A stretch of 64,000 nt of DNA, taken from assembly GCF_014529535.1 (NCBI RefSeq), contig NW_023503606.1, forward strand, positions 124,001 through 188,000, given 5' to 3'. Shown here in pieces: positions 12,627-24,535 of the stretch. Made by a program: the position numbers and the translations under genes. The stretch comes from Bradysia coprophila. Taxonomy: Eukaryota; Arthropoda; Insecta; Diptera; Sciaridae. The notes beneath the pieces were generated by a model, which saw only the letters and a program-made list of their open reading frames with translations, searched no databases and was not told where the DNA came from. Within the stretch, counting starts at the first letter, position 1. Each line of letters begins with the position of its first letter.

Positions 12627-14422
12627 GGAAGATGCGGGAAAAGGCAATAAAAACGCATAAGATTCTATTCAGTACAATTAGGCCGTGTGTCACCGCACAT
12701 TCTTTAAAAGAATTAAAAAATTCTCAAATAAGTTGACATTTTTAGTCCGAACATTTCTGACAACAAACTTGATGTAAGCCTACACGCCAAATTTTCCAAT
12801 TTTCAACAAACTAATCCTCGCCGAGTTAATACTGCAAAATACGAATACGACACACAATTTGTGACTTGGACTTTGCCAAACAAAAACAAATTGACAATAT
12901 AATAGCATTTCAGTTGATCGCTAACAAAAATCGAATACACACAACATTGTCCTACAAGTTCACCACACTAATTTTAACTGAAAGCCAGACTTCCACTTCC
13001 AAGGTCTTTAGGCAATATATACCTTGCGCTTTGCGTATTTGTGGGGAACATGCAAAAGTTCATCACAGTAGGCTATTGAACCCACTAAAATCTAATTTTA
13101 AATCGCTAGAATAATTCCATAAATCTAAATGTGATACTAAGAAACCACGTGTTTCAATAAGTCCTGGGAGCGATCCTGAAGACATGGACCTAATCTTTTT
13201 GGGCTGAACGGCGTACTTTCGTTCACTTTTCCAAGCCCTCTCAAGAAATATCACTAAATAACTAAAGAAATCCAACATTACATCTACATTACACATTACA
13301 TTACACATTGCACATTACATTACATTACATTGTAATGTAATGTAATGTAATGTAGCGTTACAAACTGCATCTTTGATTTCTGAAGCCAATCGGCGAGATA
13401 AAATTTTTTGGTTTGCGAACTTTTAAAGTACTCACAAAAGTTCACCAAAGTGCGCTGCTGAACCCAGAAAAAGTTGGGTATTAGTAGCTAGATTCGCTCA
13501 CTGAACCTTGCAATATTACGTAATATTACGTAATATTGCAAGGTTCAGGGAGCGAATCTAGACAGTCGGGCTTAACTTTTTCTGGGTTCAGCAGCGCACT
13601 TTGGTGAACTTTTGTGAGTACTTTAAAAGTTCGCAAACCAAAAAATTTTATCTCGCCGATTGGCTTCAGAAATCAAAGATGCAGTTTGTAACGCTACATT
13701 ACATTACATTACATTACAATGTAATGTAATGTAATGTGCAATGTGTAATGTAATGTGTAATGTAGATGTAATGTTGGATTTCTTTAGTTATTTAGTGATA
13801 TTTCTTGAGAGGGCTTGGAAAAGTGAACGAAAGTACGCCGTTCAGCCCAAAAAGATTAGGTCCATGTCTTCAGGATCGCTCCCAGGACTTATTGAAACAC
13901 GTGGTTTCTTAGTATCACATTTAGATTTATGGAATTATTCTAGCGATTTAAAATTAGATTTTAGTGGGTTCAATAGCCTACTGTGATGAACTTTTGCATG
14001 TTCCCCACAAATAAGCAAAGCGCAAGGTATATATTGCCTAAAGACCTTGGAAGTGGAAGTCTGGCTTTCAGTTAAAATTAGTGTGGTGAACTTGTAGGAC
14101 AATGTTGTGTGTATTCGATTTTTGTTAGCGATCAACTGAAATGTTATTATATTGTCAATTTGTTTTTGTTTGGCAAAGTCCAAGTCACAAATTGTGTGTC
14201 GTATTCGTATTTTGCAGTATTAACTCGGCGAGGATTAGTTTGTTGAAAATTGGAAAATTTGACGTGTAGGCTTACATCAAGTTTGTTGTCAGAAATGTTC
14301 GGACTAAAAATGTCAACTTATTTGAGAATTTTTTAATTCTTTTATAGAATGTGCGGTGACACACGGCCTAATTGTACTGAATAGAATCTTATGCGTTTTT
14401 ATTGCCTTTTCCCGCATCTTCC
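12627..14422. mobile_element. 1.8-kb near-perfect palindrome (foldback-type element)
   Basis: The two arms, 12627-13524 and 13525-14422, are reverse complements over their whole length with equal lengths. The centre is at 13524/13525 inside repeats of AATATTACGT. Ends are GGAAGATGCGGG and CCCGCATCTTCC. The few differences include a small cluster beside the centre (around 13485 and 13562) and scattered single bases. Each arm contains its own small inverted repeat built from ACATT/TGTAA units (13300-13355 and 13695-13745). The matching 81-82-codon ORFs in each arm are a by-product of arm duplication and match no family I know. No target duplication is evident. Confidence 0.85.
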
Positions 14423-15633
14423 TGCACGCTCTATTTCGTATTCACTCTAAAATTCCGTTATGTCACTCTATATAGATCTCTAAGTGAAATCGTTATGTAC
14501 ATTTTCTTCGCATAGTTTCGATAGTAGCCTAGTCGATATTTTTATTCAAGGTCAAGTAGTACACAGTGTGCAGTACGCAACTCTTAAAATAGTTCCTCGT
14601 CGACCGATCACAGTATGTGGACTCTTCGTTACTATGGTTTTATAAGGTGTTCTCCGACTAGGGTCGGTCGACTTAAACAACGTGAAAATCCATACCCAAT
14701 CGAGGATGTAATCACTCTGATTAATCACCGGTTTGATCAAAAAGAATGCGAACCACGTCGAGGCTTATCTTTCTGCACCATTTTTTTTTTGATCCTGTAT
14801 GTATACAGTACACGCACGCTGTTCGTACGTCTTTCCCATTCTTCAATAAGCCCAAAGCAAAGGTACCTAGTAGTGCCAATAAAATCGCATTTTTGTGTTA
14901 CATGGCTAAAATGTGTGTTAGTAACACCAATTTTGAGCTAGGTAGATGTCAGGTTTTTTGTCCCACGAATACCACTCCTTCAAATGATATGTCACACACC
15001 TCACTGTTTCTATCGAAAATGACGTCTCACACGACCGACCATGTACGTTTCGTGTACCTCGAGAAACTTCTGTAGGAACAAATGAAGTCTTCGGTTGAAA
15101 ACTTCAACCGCACATATTTCAGTGTGGATGAATTTTTAAACCAATAAGTCCCTATTCGGATCAGTAGTACATGTGATTATCTTTCTAATGACACCCCACG
15201 CGACCATGTACGGCTCGTGTAACTGGAGACGTTTTTGTAAGAAAAGTGCAAGTTTTCGGTTTTTGAGCCACACAAGCTTCGAAGAATTTTTACCTAAAAA
15301 ACCGGAAGAACTACATCTTTTCCGGATCTCAAAAGCCTTTCTTTTGATTTTAGGAAACTTTTGAATAATTTCTTACTTTCTGTAAGTTCCAAGACTTCCA
15401 TGACAGAACCCTGCCCACTATCTTTCAAATTCCAGAAGAACAAGATTAGTTCTAAAAGAATTTTAATAGTGGGTAGTGGTAGCTCCGTGTACAGACAGTA
15501 AAAACGGACTCCTAATGTCAAAAGTAAGCCTTCAGTCTAATTTCAACAAGAAAGAAAACGGGAAAAATGTCTCTTATGATTTACTCCGTATCCTCAATTT
15601 ATTATTCACTTGTCGATTCGGACACTCCTCTCG
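14423..15633. other. Intergenic; nothing recognised
   Basis: This stretch lies between the palindrome and the odorant receptor. Short ORFs are present on both strands, but none has a recognisable domain or exon-like splice signals. Confidence 0.4.
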
Positions 15634-15640
15634 TATAAAT
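15634..15640 (+). promoter_or_regulatory. Candidate TATA box of the odorant receptor gene
   Basis: TATAAAT lies 182 bases upstream of the chosen ATG (15822). That allows a short 5' UTR with a start site near 15665. The call is positional only. Confidence 0.3.
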
Positions 15641-15821
15641 TGAATTCAGGCTTCGGTGACAAATGTGAGAATTGTAACAAGTGCATTTAGCATGTGTAAT
15701 GCTGATGCAGTGAGTGGAAAAAAAGTGTGTTTAAAGTACGTGTATGTGTTACAGAAAAAATTATTTCTTACCCCGCATTCGAACAACTCCTTCAGTCAGT
15801 TTTGTCTTTCAAGCTCTTAAA

Positions 15822-18800
15822 ATGGCATTCAATTTCGACAATTTGTGGTCTTTTTACACGAAAGCTTGTGCTGCTGCTGGAATTATATTATTTTTGGAAG
15901 AGAAAGAAAGAACCACAACCCTTAAAGTGTATCAGAAATTCTGTCAACTTTTCTTTTCGCTTTTCGTATTCTCACAAGCTTACACTTTGGCCACTCAATA
16001 CACGGACTTGACTGTCGTTATTATTGCTGGTGCAGGACTTGTAATATTTGTTGCAGTAGCCACCGGTCCGATCCAATTGATCAGAAACCATGACAATTTT
16101 ATGGCGATAATTCAGTGGTGTCGTGCTCTTCACAAGAACGGCCAACATTTTCATCCAACGTTACGACAATTCACTGCAAATCACTTGAACGTGGCTGGAC
16201 ATAAATCCATGAAAATAATGAAAATCTTCACATACCTACTGGCATTCGATGGCCTTGCAACCACAATTTTATTCACTACCCTTGCCAATTTATTGCCGAT
16301 TGGTGACCTGCTGCTCGAGAAATATCATCCACCGTTTCCATTTGATGTGCCGTTTCACAGTGCAGCAATATGGGAATCATTTCTGATAAATTTAGTGGTT
16401 CAAACACTGGGCATAGTGAACGGCACATTACTCGGCAATGCTGTTATGTCCATCTATTGTGTCATTTTCATCCATTTATTGGCGTTTTTGGATGTGATCT
16501 TGACGGCTGTGGAGAATTTCAATGATTCTTTGAAGCGAAAATTTAGAAAAGAATTTTTTGAAATGGACACCATCGAAGAATTCGATCAAATATTAGGTGA
16601 AATTGGTGAAGACTGTGAATGGGATGACGAAGGAATAAAGGAGCACATCAAAATAATTGTCGACATGTGCAGTGAATTTAACGAGTGATTTGCAAAAAAG
16701 AAAACGAACTGACTATAAAGACTATTTGCACCCGAAATCGCGCTTTTGTTATGGAAATTATAAGAAAAACGTTACAATTTCACTGGAAAAACAGGTCGGT
16801 TTTGAGGTCTGGCTTAAACAAACGAAAATACTTCTTTGAAGCTCCGAAAATGTATTTTTCCTTTCACAAATGGGAACACTAATAATCTATTGTGCGTTAT
16901 TATTTAGGATTTTTCTTGTACGAATGAGGATAATACTGGACTTTAACTTTACTCTTTTCCCTTTTAACAGACGCTAATTGATCTGTCGAGATTGTAGTTA
17001 ATCTTACAGAACGTAACGAAAGCGCGTAACTACAGAGGATTTTCCCCTTTCACTAAACGTAACGATTGGGCTAAATTCCAAAGGAAGTTTCCGTTTTACA
17101 AAGTGTAAAGCATAAGGCCAAATTCGAGAAGATTTTTCATTTTTATAAAACGTAAAGAAAAGGCTAATGGAACGATTCCAGGGGATTTATGTCTTTCCTA
17201 TCGTAACTAAACTTGAATGAAAACTAGGATGGGCTATTTAAGAGAGTTTTGCTGCCTTTTCACGTCGGTTTCACTGTAAGCTTCCGATTTACTGATTGGC
17301 CTCATTTTCATTTTATACGCCGACACATACTCACTCATCACCTACTACGGATATTCTTCTATTACCATATTCAGGCCCGTAGCTGGGGGCTGAAGCCACT
17401 AAAAGTTTTTTTTTAACTTTTTTTCAGAAAAAGCTCGTAAATCCGAAGAACGTAGTTCAAGTCTATCTTTTATTAAGCTCAATGCACACCAGACGTCGAT
17501 AATGTGTTTCGATCAAAATCAAAATATTGGTAAGCATCAAGGGAAAAAAAGAAATTTCATCGAAAAACTTTTTCAACTAATTTTCATTTATTTTTTAGTA
17601 CACGCGAGCGAAGCGAGCGAATTTTTTCCAACAAAATCTGTTGGTACTGGAAAATGAGTACGCTTGTAGAAAAGAGAAATGTGAAATCTTACATCTTTTC
17701 TGAATAAGTGAACTTTTAAATTTCGAGTTTCACCTTAATGGATCTCGAGTCTGATCTATATTCTAAAATTAACGAATAAATCGAAAAATGAGTCGAAAAT
17801 AGAGCACTGCGCCGTTCATCCACGCCGAGGCCGCCGTTGAAAAAGCACATCAGCCGGAACCGCCGCCAATACCCTTCTCAGCCACCTCAGCCGTGTTAAA
17901 AATCGGCGGCGGAAGATGGCTTGCGAAAGTTTTGGTTTTAACACAGTTTGGGAGAATTTTTCAGCAATTTTTTTCGTTGGCATACAAAATTGTGTACGCA
18001 CCTGTCGACTGGTAGAGGGCAGTACAATAAAGTCATGAATGTACTACATGTGAAATGGTAAATCGTGCGCGTGTTTTAGTTGTAGTACGAGTGAGATCAG
18101 CTTAAACAGCTAAAGCCTTTGTTGAATGTTTGATTCCTTTTTTGAATGGAAGCGGTTTCGCCTAATTCATATCAAACAAATATCTCTGTAACTGACTTCT
18201 GACTTGCGTACTTCTATGAGATTTGATTTGATTGTAGCAATACAGGAGAACAAAATTGAATATCATCAGGTATTTCGATTTGGGACTCATTGTGGATTCC
18301 AAATGATTCCACACAAAATGTGTTTAACAAAAGAGGACCTAGATTAATTTCATTTCAGCTGGCGATCGCGTGCCTACCAAAAATTCCGAATGTGAAATAT
18401 TAGTCCTTTATTGGTTAAACAAATTTTGTGTGGAATCATTTGAAATCCAAAACTAGTCCCAAATCAGTAAACCTAACGGTATTCACTTTTCTTCTACTGT
18501 ATTTTAATTTTGTTATTCAGCCGGCTGCGCCGGCTAGCCGCCATAAATATCATACTAGCCGGCCGCCGAAGGGTGTCGGCTACGTTTTAGCCGCCAACTG
18601 TCCATCGGCTGAACGGCGCAGTGCTCTAGTCGAAAATAGTGTGCTTTTTATATCTAAATCAAGATACAAAAATGTCTATGGAGGGAGAATGTAAACATAA
18701 AATCTCGGCGATTCTCTTCATCACCAATCTTTGTACGATTTGTAGAAGTATTACAAGACGTATTAGAATAAATATTAGTAGTCAAGGATATTTGAGAGTT

Positions 18801-19920
18801 GACCCTATTAGATCTGACGCTGATAATGTGTCCCACAATATTTCGTGTTCACGTTGAAACGTCACATCGAAAATAAAACCATTGCTCTCACCGACCTTTT
18901 TCCTCGTTCAGTGCTGAATTTACTACTAACTTGGTGAAACCAATTAGTGGGATAAACTCAATTAAATAGAATATCTCAAATACAGTTAAAGTCAAGTCAA
19001 AAATTTGCATACGTTTGAAACAGCTGATTTTGTAATTTGATATGTATTGGTAAAACAGCTGTTTCAAACGTATGCACATTTTTGATTTGTCGTTCCCTCT
19101 ATGTTGAGTGTTTTCAAATGCATTGTTAACATTAATTGGAAAATAGTCTCTAGCTTAGCTCGTTAGCAGGGGCTCGCCAGTAGGTTAGGTGGTGTGAGTA
19201 CAATTGGCGTATCTATAATAAAGTGGCTATAGTCATGTCTTACTTTCTTCGTTACTTTTTAAAAACAGTAAGCCCACGTTTCTGAAGTTAAACGGTAACT
19301 TTTTCTAATAATTTATTTATATTAAAAAACATGCTTTCCGTTTGTTTTGTTGGAGTTGTATGCAAATGGTCTTAATATGTCTATTTGCACCCGGGTGCCA
19401 ATAGCATCTACCAAAAAAAATCTAAGTCTTTTTTTCAATTGCAGTCAATTGGAAAAATTTTCGGATTTGTCGTCACCAATTTTTCTCGCTTGGGAATTCA
19501 CCTCGTTGTTCACAACATTTATTTGTGGCATAATTTTACTGTTGGAACGACAACATTTCATACTTTCACTTGGTGTTTTAATGGCAAATATATTCTTCTT
19601 TGCTATCTGTTTGGTAAATGATTTAATTCTGGACAAGGTAAAAGAAATTTTCAAATATAGCATCGTCGAACAGATTTCACACATCAGAATGGCACCTTTT
19701 TTTGTAGATATCAAAAATAAACGATGGCCTGTACAATTTACCGTGGTATTTCATGAAACCATCTGAACGACGGATGGTTTTAATGGCAAAAAGCACATTT
19801 AACGTTCAAGTTGGATTCACTGCTGGTGGAATTCACGATCTGAATCTTGAACAGTTTAAAAGCATCACTGAAGTGGCCATCTCAAATTGTTTGGCGTTGA
19901 AAACGTTAGCCGAGCAGTAA
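15822..19920 (+). CDS. Insect odorant receptor (7tm_6 family)
   Basis: Ligand-gated cation channel subunit of olfactory neurons, normally working with Orco. Exons 15822-16684, 19445-19637 and 19708-19920 join in frame to 422 residues, within the family's usual range. The first exon encodes several hydrophobic segments, for example SLFVFSQAYTLAT and VVIIAGAGLVIFVAVATGP, and a late loop ending HIKIIVDMCSEFN. Exon 2 continues with QLEKFSDLSSPIFLAWEF and two membrane segments. Exon 3 gives the diagnostic tail: LYNLPWYFMKPSERRMVLMA, then a GFTAGGIHDLNLEQFKSI segment. The ATG at 15822 (MAFNFDNLWSFY) was preferred to the upstream in-frame ATG at 15744 because it has the usual receptor start and better context. 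The 2.76-kb first intron carries a hAT-type element. Which receptor this is cannot be determined. Confidence 0.9.
17012..17250 (+). repeat. Degenerate 46-47-bp tandem repeat
   Basis: About five units start with (C/T)GTAA(C/A)G at 17012, 17058, 17104, 17151 and 17202. Each carries a pyrimidine-rich TTTTC..TTT block. It lies in odorant receptor intron 1. Units are strongly diverged. Confidence 0.5.
17800..18628. mobile_element. 829-bp non-autonomous hAT-type element
   Basis: Perfect 19-bp terminal inverted repeats, TAGAGCACTGCGCCGTTCA and its complement, are flanked by an 8-bp target duplication GTCGAAAA (17792-17799 and 18629-18636). Subterminal regions are rich in GCCGCCG/GGCGGCGG. No transposase ORF is present. 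It sits in intron 1 of the odorant receptor gene. Confidence 0.9.
18281..18461. repeat. Inverted repeat nested inside the hAT-type element
   Basis: Arms of about 47 bp (18281-18327 and 18414-18461) share AAATGATTCCACACAAAAT and GGGACT. This could be a second MITE inserted in the first, or part of its own structure. No target duplication was identified. Confidence 0.55.
18997..19085. mobile_element. 89-bp MITE-like inverted repeat
   Basis: Arms of about 30 bp with one mismatch, TCAAAAATTTGCATACG... and ...CGTATGCACATTTTTGA, enclose an AT-rich loop of about 30 bases. Located in odorant receptor intron 1. Confidence 0.55.
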
Positions 19921-21319
19921 ATTCAATTTACGGAATGAGATGACCGAAGACTCGTTTTGACTTATTAGCAGATTATATTAATTCTAATTTTACAGTTTCC
20001 CCATGGAAGCCTACATTATAATACATTATAATATAAAGATTGATGTTTTTGGGTGTTTGCTTGCCTCTTACACCAAAACACCTTGAGACTTAAGAGCGAT
20101 GAACCCTTTGCAAATATGTAGCCTAGATTAAGGCGGAAAAGGGCGTTGATGGTTTGCTGAAAGGCATATATTTAGGCGTTTTTTGAATACTGGATTTTAG
20201 TTTACTTTTTGATATCTTTCCACTATAATCCATTTTCCGCAATAACGACCACGAATGAGTTAGCTTTGAAAAGAAAATAGATTTGGTTGCAGCTCTGAGA
20301 AAACTGAGCAGTTTATGAAAATTTCGTTAAACTGCTCACGTTTCTCAGAACCAGTCCAACGGCTACAACCAAAACTAATTTTTATTTAAAACTAACACAT
20401 TTCCAAAAAGGATTCTTATGAAAAGGTATCATCAAAAATGAAATACGAGACACGCAAATGTAGGCTAAAATTTTAGCTATAAGTACCGATGCATCTGAAG
20501 AGTAATATTTCACAACTCCAGTACAAAAAATGTAGGAGACAATTTGTCAAAACTTCGAACAACTTATAAACAAGCCATCATCGGCGATTTTTGGAGGGTA
20601 ATTTATGACAGCCTTGACTTAAAATTGTCTAATTCGTCAGAAAAATTCAAATAGACGTGAAGAAAAGTGGAATTCTACAGAATTTTTGTGTTAGTACACT
20701 TCAATCAAAATGGAAGCTCAACGAAAGTCGTGTCGCGGTAGGTTCATGGTGTCATGGATAGTAGAGGTCACTACCTACCCAACGACACCCATATCTTCCA
20801 GGTCTATCATTGTATTTTTTTAAAAACGCTCTCCAAAAGTTGGAAATTTTCCCCCCAAAAATAGCTACTGCATTACATACACGAAAAATTTCGAAATGTT
20901 TTAAAGGCCAGCATGTGCGGCGTCAACACCAATGACCATAATTTCAGATAAATGCGTTACGTATTGTCGGTGGTATGCAAAAAGACCATTTTTTCATAAT
21001 TTCTGGCGTGAAAATATAATTACTTCGAGGATTTTTTTGTTTCAAATGACTCAGGAGGACCCCCTGATTCAATTGCTGTATACCCAACCCACCAAAAATC
21101 GCCGATGGCTTGTTTTCCTGTTTCATAAAACTTGTCCGAATTTTTTACTTTTACGTTGCAAACTCTACTGATTTCTTATTCATTTTTCATGGTACATATT
21201 CTATTCAGCTGTATAAGATAGAAAACATGATAGACATGTAAGTCCTAAGTCATGTGGTTTACCCACTTCGAGAAAATTTTATTACAAACAATCGAAAAGT
21301 ACATCATTTTACATGGGAA
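19921..21319. other. Intergenic, two inverted-repeat remnants
   Basis: A hairpin-forming segment at about 20283-20372 shares CTGAGAAAACTGAGCAGTTTA with its inverted partner. A wider pair at about 20571-20615 and 21088-21125 shares CGGCGATTTTTGG and ACAAGCCATC. No gene was recognised. Confidence 0.45.
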
Positions 21320-22231
21320 TTATAAGTTATAAATTTCGTTAAGCATTTCTTTTTTCGGTTGTGTTCCAAGAATGCTACGCACATTCCCTAGTTGAATGGC
21401 CAAAGAAATTCTTTCGTATAGAAACTTTTTGGCACGTATATCACCCGATTCTTTGATTACCAATTTCCCAACTTCATCAATAAAATATTTCGTTTCATCA
21501 CACCATGGACCCAAAGTTTCGAAAGCTAATCCAACAAATAAGAAGTTTGACGCCTTGATTCTGGTATAATGATCGTGTTTTCGTTTACAAGCGAGCGCAG
21601 CAGCAGCACCGGCTTTTTTCGATGTAAGGTTTAGATAAGAAGGTGCCAAAGTGTCAACACATGTTACGTCCCACACTAAACGTTTTCCTTTAGACCAAGG
21701 GGCTAGAGGAACTCCATCTGGACGTTTGCCATCATCACGAGATAGAACAATTGGTTCGAGATCGCAATTACGTCTGGCTGATGTTAAAGCTCTTTTGAGT
21801 GTATGATTCATGTTCACATGTCTTGGGTAGGTACCCTTTGCGTTGGGGCAACTAAGTCCATGTGTACCGCTTCCATCCACAAACGAACCACAATCATTGC
21901 ATTTGTAATTTTCGAAGCATTTTATTCCTACGCATGTTTGAAAGTCTTGATCGTCCATTACAGTACCGATGTTATTCGATGGAATTAAACAGCCCCGCTT
22001 CATCGAGGCTGTTTAGATGGAATGACTTGAAGCCAACCCCGTGACTCTGCCTGCTGCAATGCCTTGAAACGGGCTTCGTCCTTTGGAGAATGTAATTGTA
22101 TTTCAGAAACAATTCGATCCAAATTGATGTAATCCCATGATTTTTGAATTGAAGGACAGTCTGGCATGATGTTGTTAATTGAATTCCAGTAATCATGAGA
22201 TTCTTCGAGAAACCTTTGCAACCGATTTTTA
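21320..22231 (-). pseudogene. Decayed 3' end of a retroelement ORF (post-RT C-terminal region)
   Basis: The open part (21320-21977) encodes CNDCG..VDGSGTHGLSC, then LSRDDGKRPDGV..PW.KGKRLVWDVTCVDTL, then KHDHY, ETLGPWC, and SGDIRAKKFLYERISLAIQ. This arrangement is a Cys/His cluster followed by a PD-(D/E)XK-like block. It is familiar from the C-terminal part of reverse-transcriptase-containing mobile element proteins in animals. The upstream coding (22024-22231: RFKALQQAESRGWLQVIPS) is separated by a 38-bp insertion that breaks the frame, and coding stops where the composite repeat begins. The RT domain itself is absent from the window. The exact element class is uncertain. It is dead, not a host gene. 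Confidence 0.7.
21986..22015. mobile_element. 30-bp insertion with TIRs and 8-bp target duplication
   Basis: TAAACAGCC (21986-21994) and GGCTGTTTA (22007-22015) are perfect 9-bp inverted ends around 12 bases. GATGGAAT flanks both sides (21978-21985, 22016-22023). Removing the insert plus one duplicate restores the retroelement frame (WLQVIPSNNIGTVMDDQD). The 8-bp duplication fits hAT or P-type transposition. It may be an ultra-short deleted element. Confidence 0.85.
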
Positions 22232-22666
22232 GCCCCGTACGAAGTACTGGGGGCTTATAAGATTAATATGCCGTTTGTAACACGTCGAATTGGAAGCAGA
22301 CAGTAAGGGCAAAGCATTTGGTTATGTTCATAGATGACGAATCCGCAATAAAAAAAATGTCCGTCCGTCCGTCCGTCTGTGACCCCTCTAGCTTGAGCAA
22401 ATCACAACCTTTTTTCAAAATTCTTTTTTTCCCCGATTGGTATCGACAAAAGTAAGGTCAAGTTCGAAAATGGGCATGGTAGGGTCGGCCCTTCCAGAGC
22501 TAGGGCCCTATAAGTGTTTTTCAGTCTTTCGACGATATCTACCGAAATACGCACGCAATAGCTGCTTGTGATATATCAAATGAAAGGTATTGACGAGTAG
22601 AACAAAGTTGCTGAACATTGTTTTTGTGTAGGATGCAACGCGAGCTTGTTGGGAGGGCTCAAAGGT

Positions 22667-24527
22667 CGTTACTCGGCCCTAAGTGTTTTTTCCACATAAA
22701 TCGAATAAATCTCATCCGATTTTGCTAGATTTTGTTTTATTTGAGAGATAATTGAATGCCGAATAGAATGATGGCAAAAAAGTTTCAAATTTGGGCCCTT
22801 GGACTAAGGCCGCTACTCGGCCCTAAGTGTTTTTTCCACATAAATCGAGTAAATCTCATCCGATTTTGCTAGATTTTGTTTTATTTGAGAGATAATTGAA
22901 TGCCGAATAGAATGATGGCAAAAAAAGTTTCAAATTTGGGCCCTTGGACTAAGGCCGCTACTCGGCCCTAAGTGTTTTTTCCACATAAATCGAGTAAATC
23001 TCATCCGATTTTGCCAGATTTAGTTTTTTATGGAAGGTAATTGAATACCGAAAAGAACGTGACGAAAAAAGTTTCAAATTTGGGCCCTTGGACTAAGGCC
23101 GCTACTCGGCCCTAAGTGTTTTTTGCACATAAATCGAGTAAATCTCATCCGATTTTGCTAGATTTTGTTTTATTTGAGAGATAATTGAATGCCGAATAGA
23201 ATGATGGCAAAAAAAGTTTCAAATTTGGGCTCTTGGACTAAGGCCGCTACTCGGCCCTAAGTGTTTTTTGCACATAAATCGAGTAAATCTCAACCGATTT
23301 TGCTAGTTTTTGTTTCATTTGAGAGATAATTGAATGCCGAATAGAATGATGGCAAAAAAAGTTTCAAATTTAGGCCCTTGGACTAAGGCCGCTACTCGGC
23401 CCTAAGTGTTTTTTCCACATCAATCGAGTAAATCTCATCCGATTTTGCTAGATTTTGTTTTATTTGAGAGATAATTGAATGCCGAATAGAATGATGGCAA
23501 AAAAAGTTTCAAATTTGGGCCCTTGGACTAAGGCCGCTACTCGGCCCTAAGTGTTTTTTCCACATAAATCGAGTAAATCTCATCCGATTTTGCCAGATTT
23601 AGTTTTTTATGGAAGGTAATTGAATACCGAAAAGAACGTGACGAAAAAAGTTTCAAATTTGGGCCCTTGGACTAAGGCCGCTACTCGGCCCTAAGTGTTT
23701 TTTGCACATAAATCGAGTAAATCTCATCCGATTTTGCTAGATTTTGTTTTATTTGAGAGATAATTGAATGCCGAATAGAATGATGGCAAAAAAGGTTTCA
23801 AATTTGGGCCCTTGGACTAAGGCCGCTACTCGGCCCTAAGTGTTCCACATAAATCGAGTAAATCTCATCCGATTTTGCCAGATTTAGTTTTTTATGGAAG
23901 GTAATTGAATACCGAAAAGAACGTGACGAAAAAAGTTTCAAATTTGGGCCCTTGGACTAAGGCCGCTACTCGGCCCTAAGTGTTTTTTGCACATAAATCG
24001 AGTAAATCTCATCCGATTTTGCTAGATTTTGTTTTATTTGAGACATAATTGAATGCCGAATAGAATGATGGCAAAAAAAGTTTCAAATTTGGGCCCTTCG
24101 ACTAAGGCCGCTACTCGGCCCTAAGTGTTTTTTCCACATGAATCGAGTAAATCTCATCCGATTTTGCTAGATTTTGTTTTATTTAAGAGATAATTGAATA
24201 CCGAAAAGAACGTGACGAAAAAAGTTTCAAATTTGGGCCCTTGGACTAAGGCCGCTACTCGGCCCTAAGTGTTTTTTGCACATAAATCGAGTAAATCTCA
24301 TCCGATTTTGCTAGATTTAGTTTTTTATGGAAGGTAATTGAATACCGAAAAGAATGTGGAGAAAAAAGTTTCAAATTAGGTCCCTTGGACTAAGGCCGCT
24401 ACTCGGCCCTAAGTGTTTTTTGCACATAAATCGAGTAAATCTCATTCGATTTTGCTAGTTTTTGTTTTATTTGAGAGATAATTGAATGCCGAATAGAATG
24501 ATGGCGAAAAAAGTTTCAAATTTGGGC
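22667..24527 (+). repeat. 145-bp satellite array, about 13 units
   Basis: Units are marked by GGCCGCTACTCGGCCCTAAG at 22808, 22953, 23097, 23242, 23387 and onward, giving a period of 144-145 bp. Two subtypes alternate irregularly. One has TTTGAGAGATAATTGAATGC, the other TTTTTTATGGAAGGTAATTG. Units are nearly identical within a subtype. The array resumes at 25632-25890 after the hAT-type insertion. Confidence 0.95.
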
Positions 24528-24535
24528 CCTTGGAC

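Noticed and set aside
12866..14183. Pairs of identical 81- and 82-codon ORFs as genes
   Set aside because: They are the same sequence in the two palindrome arms, with no start context, domain or splice signals.
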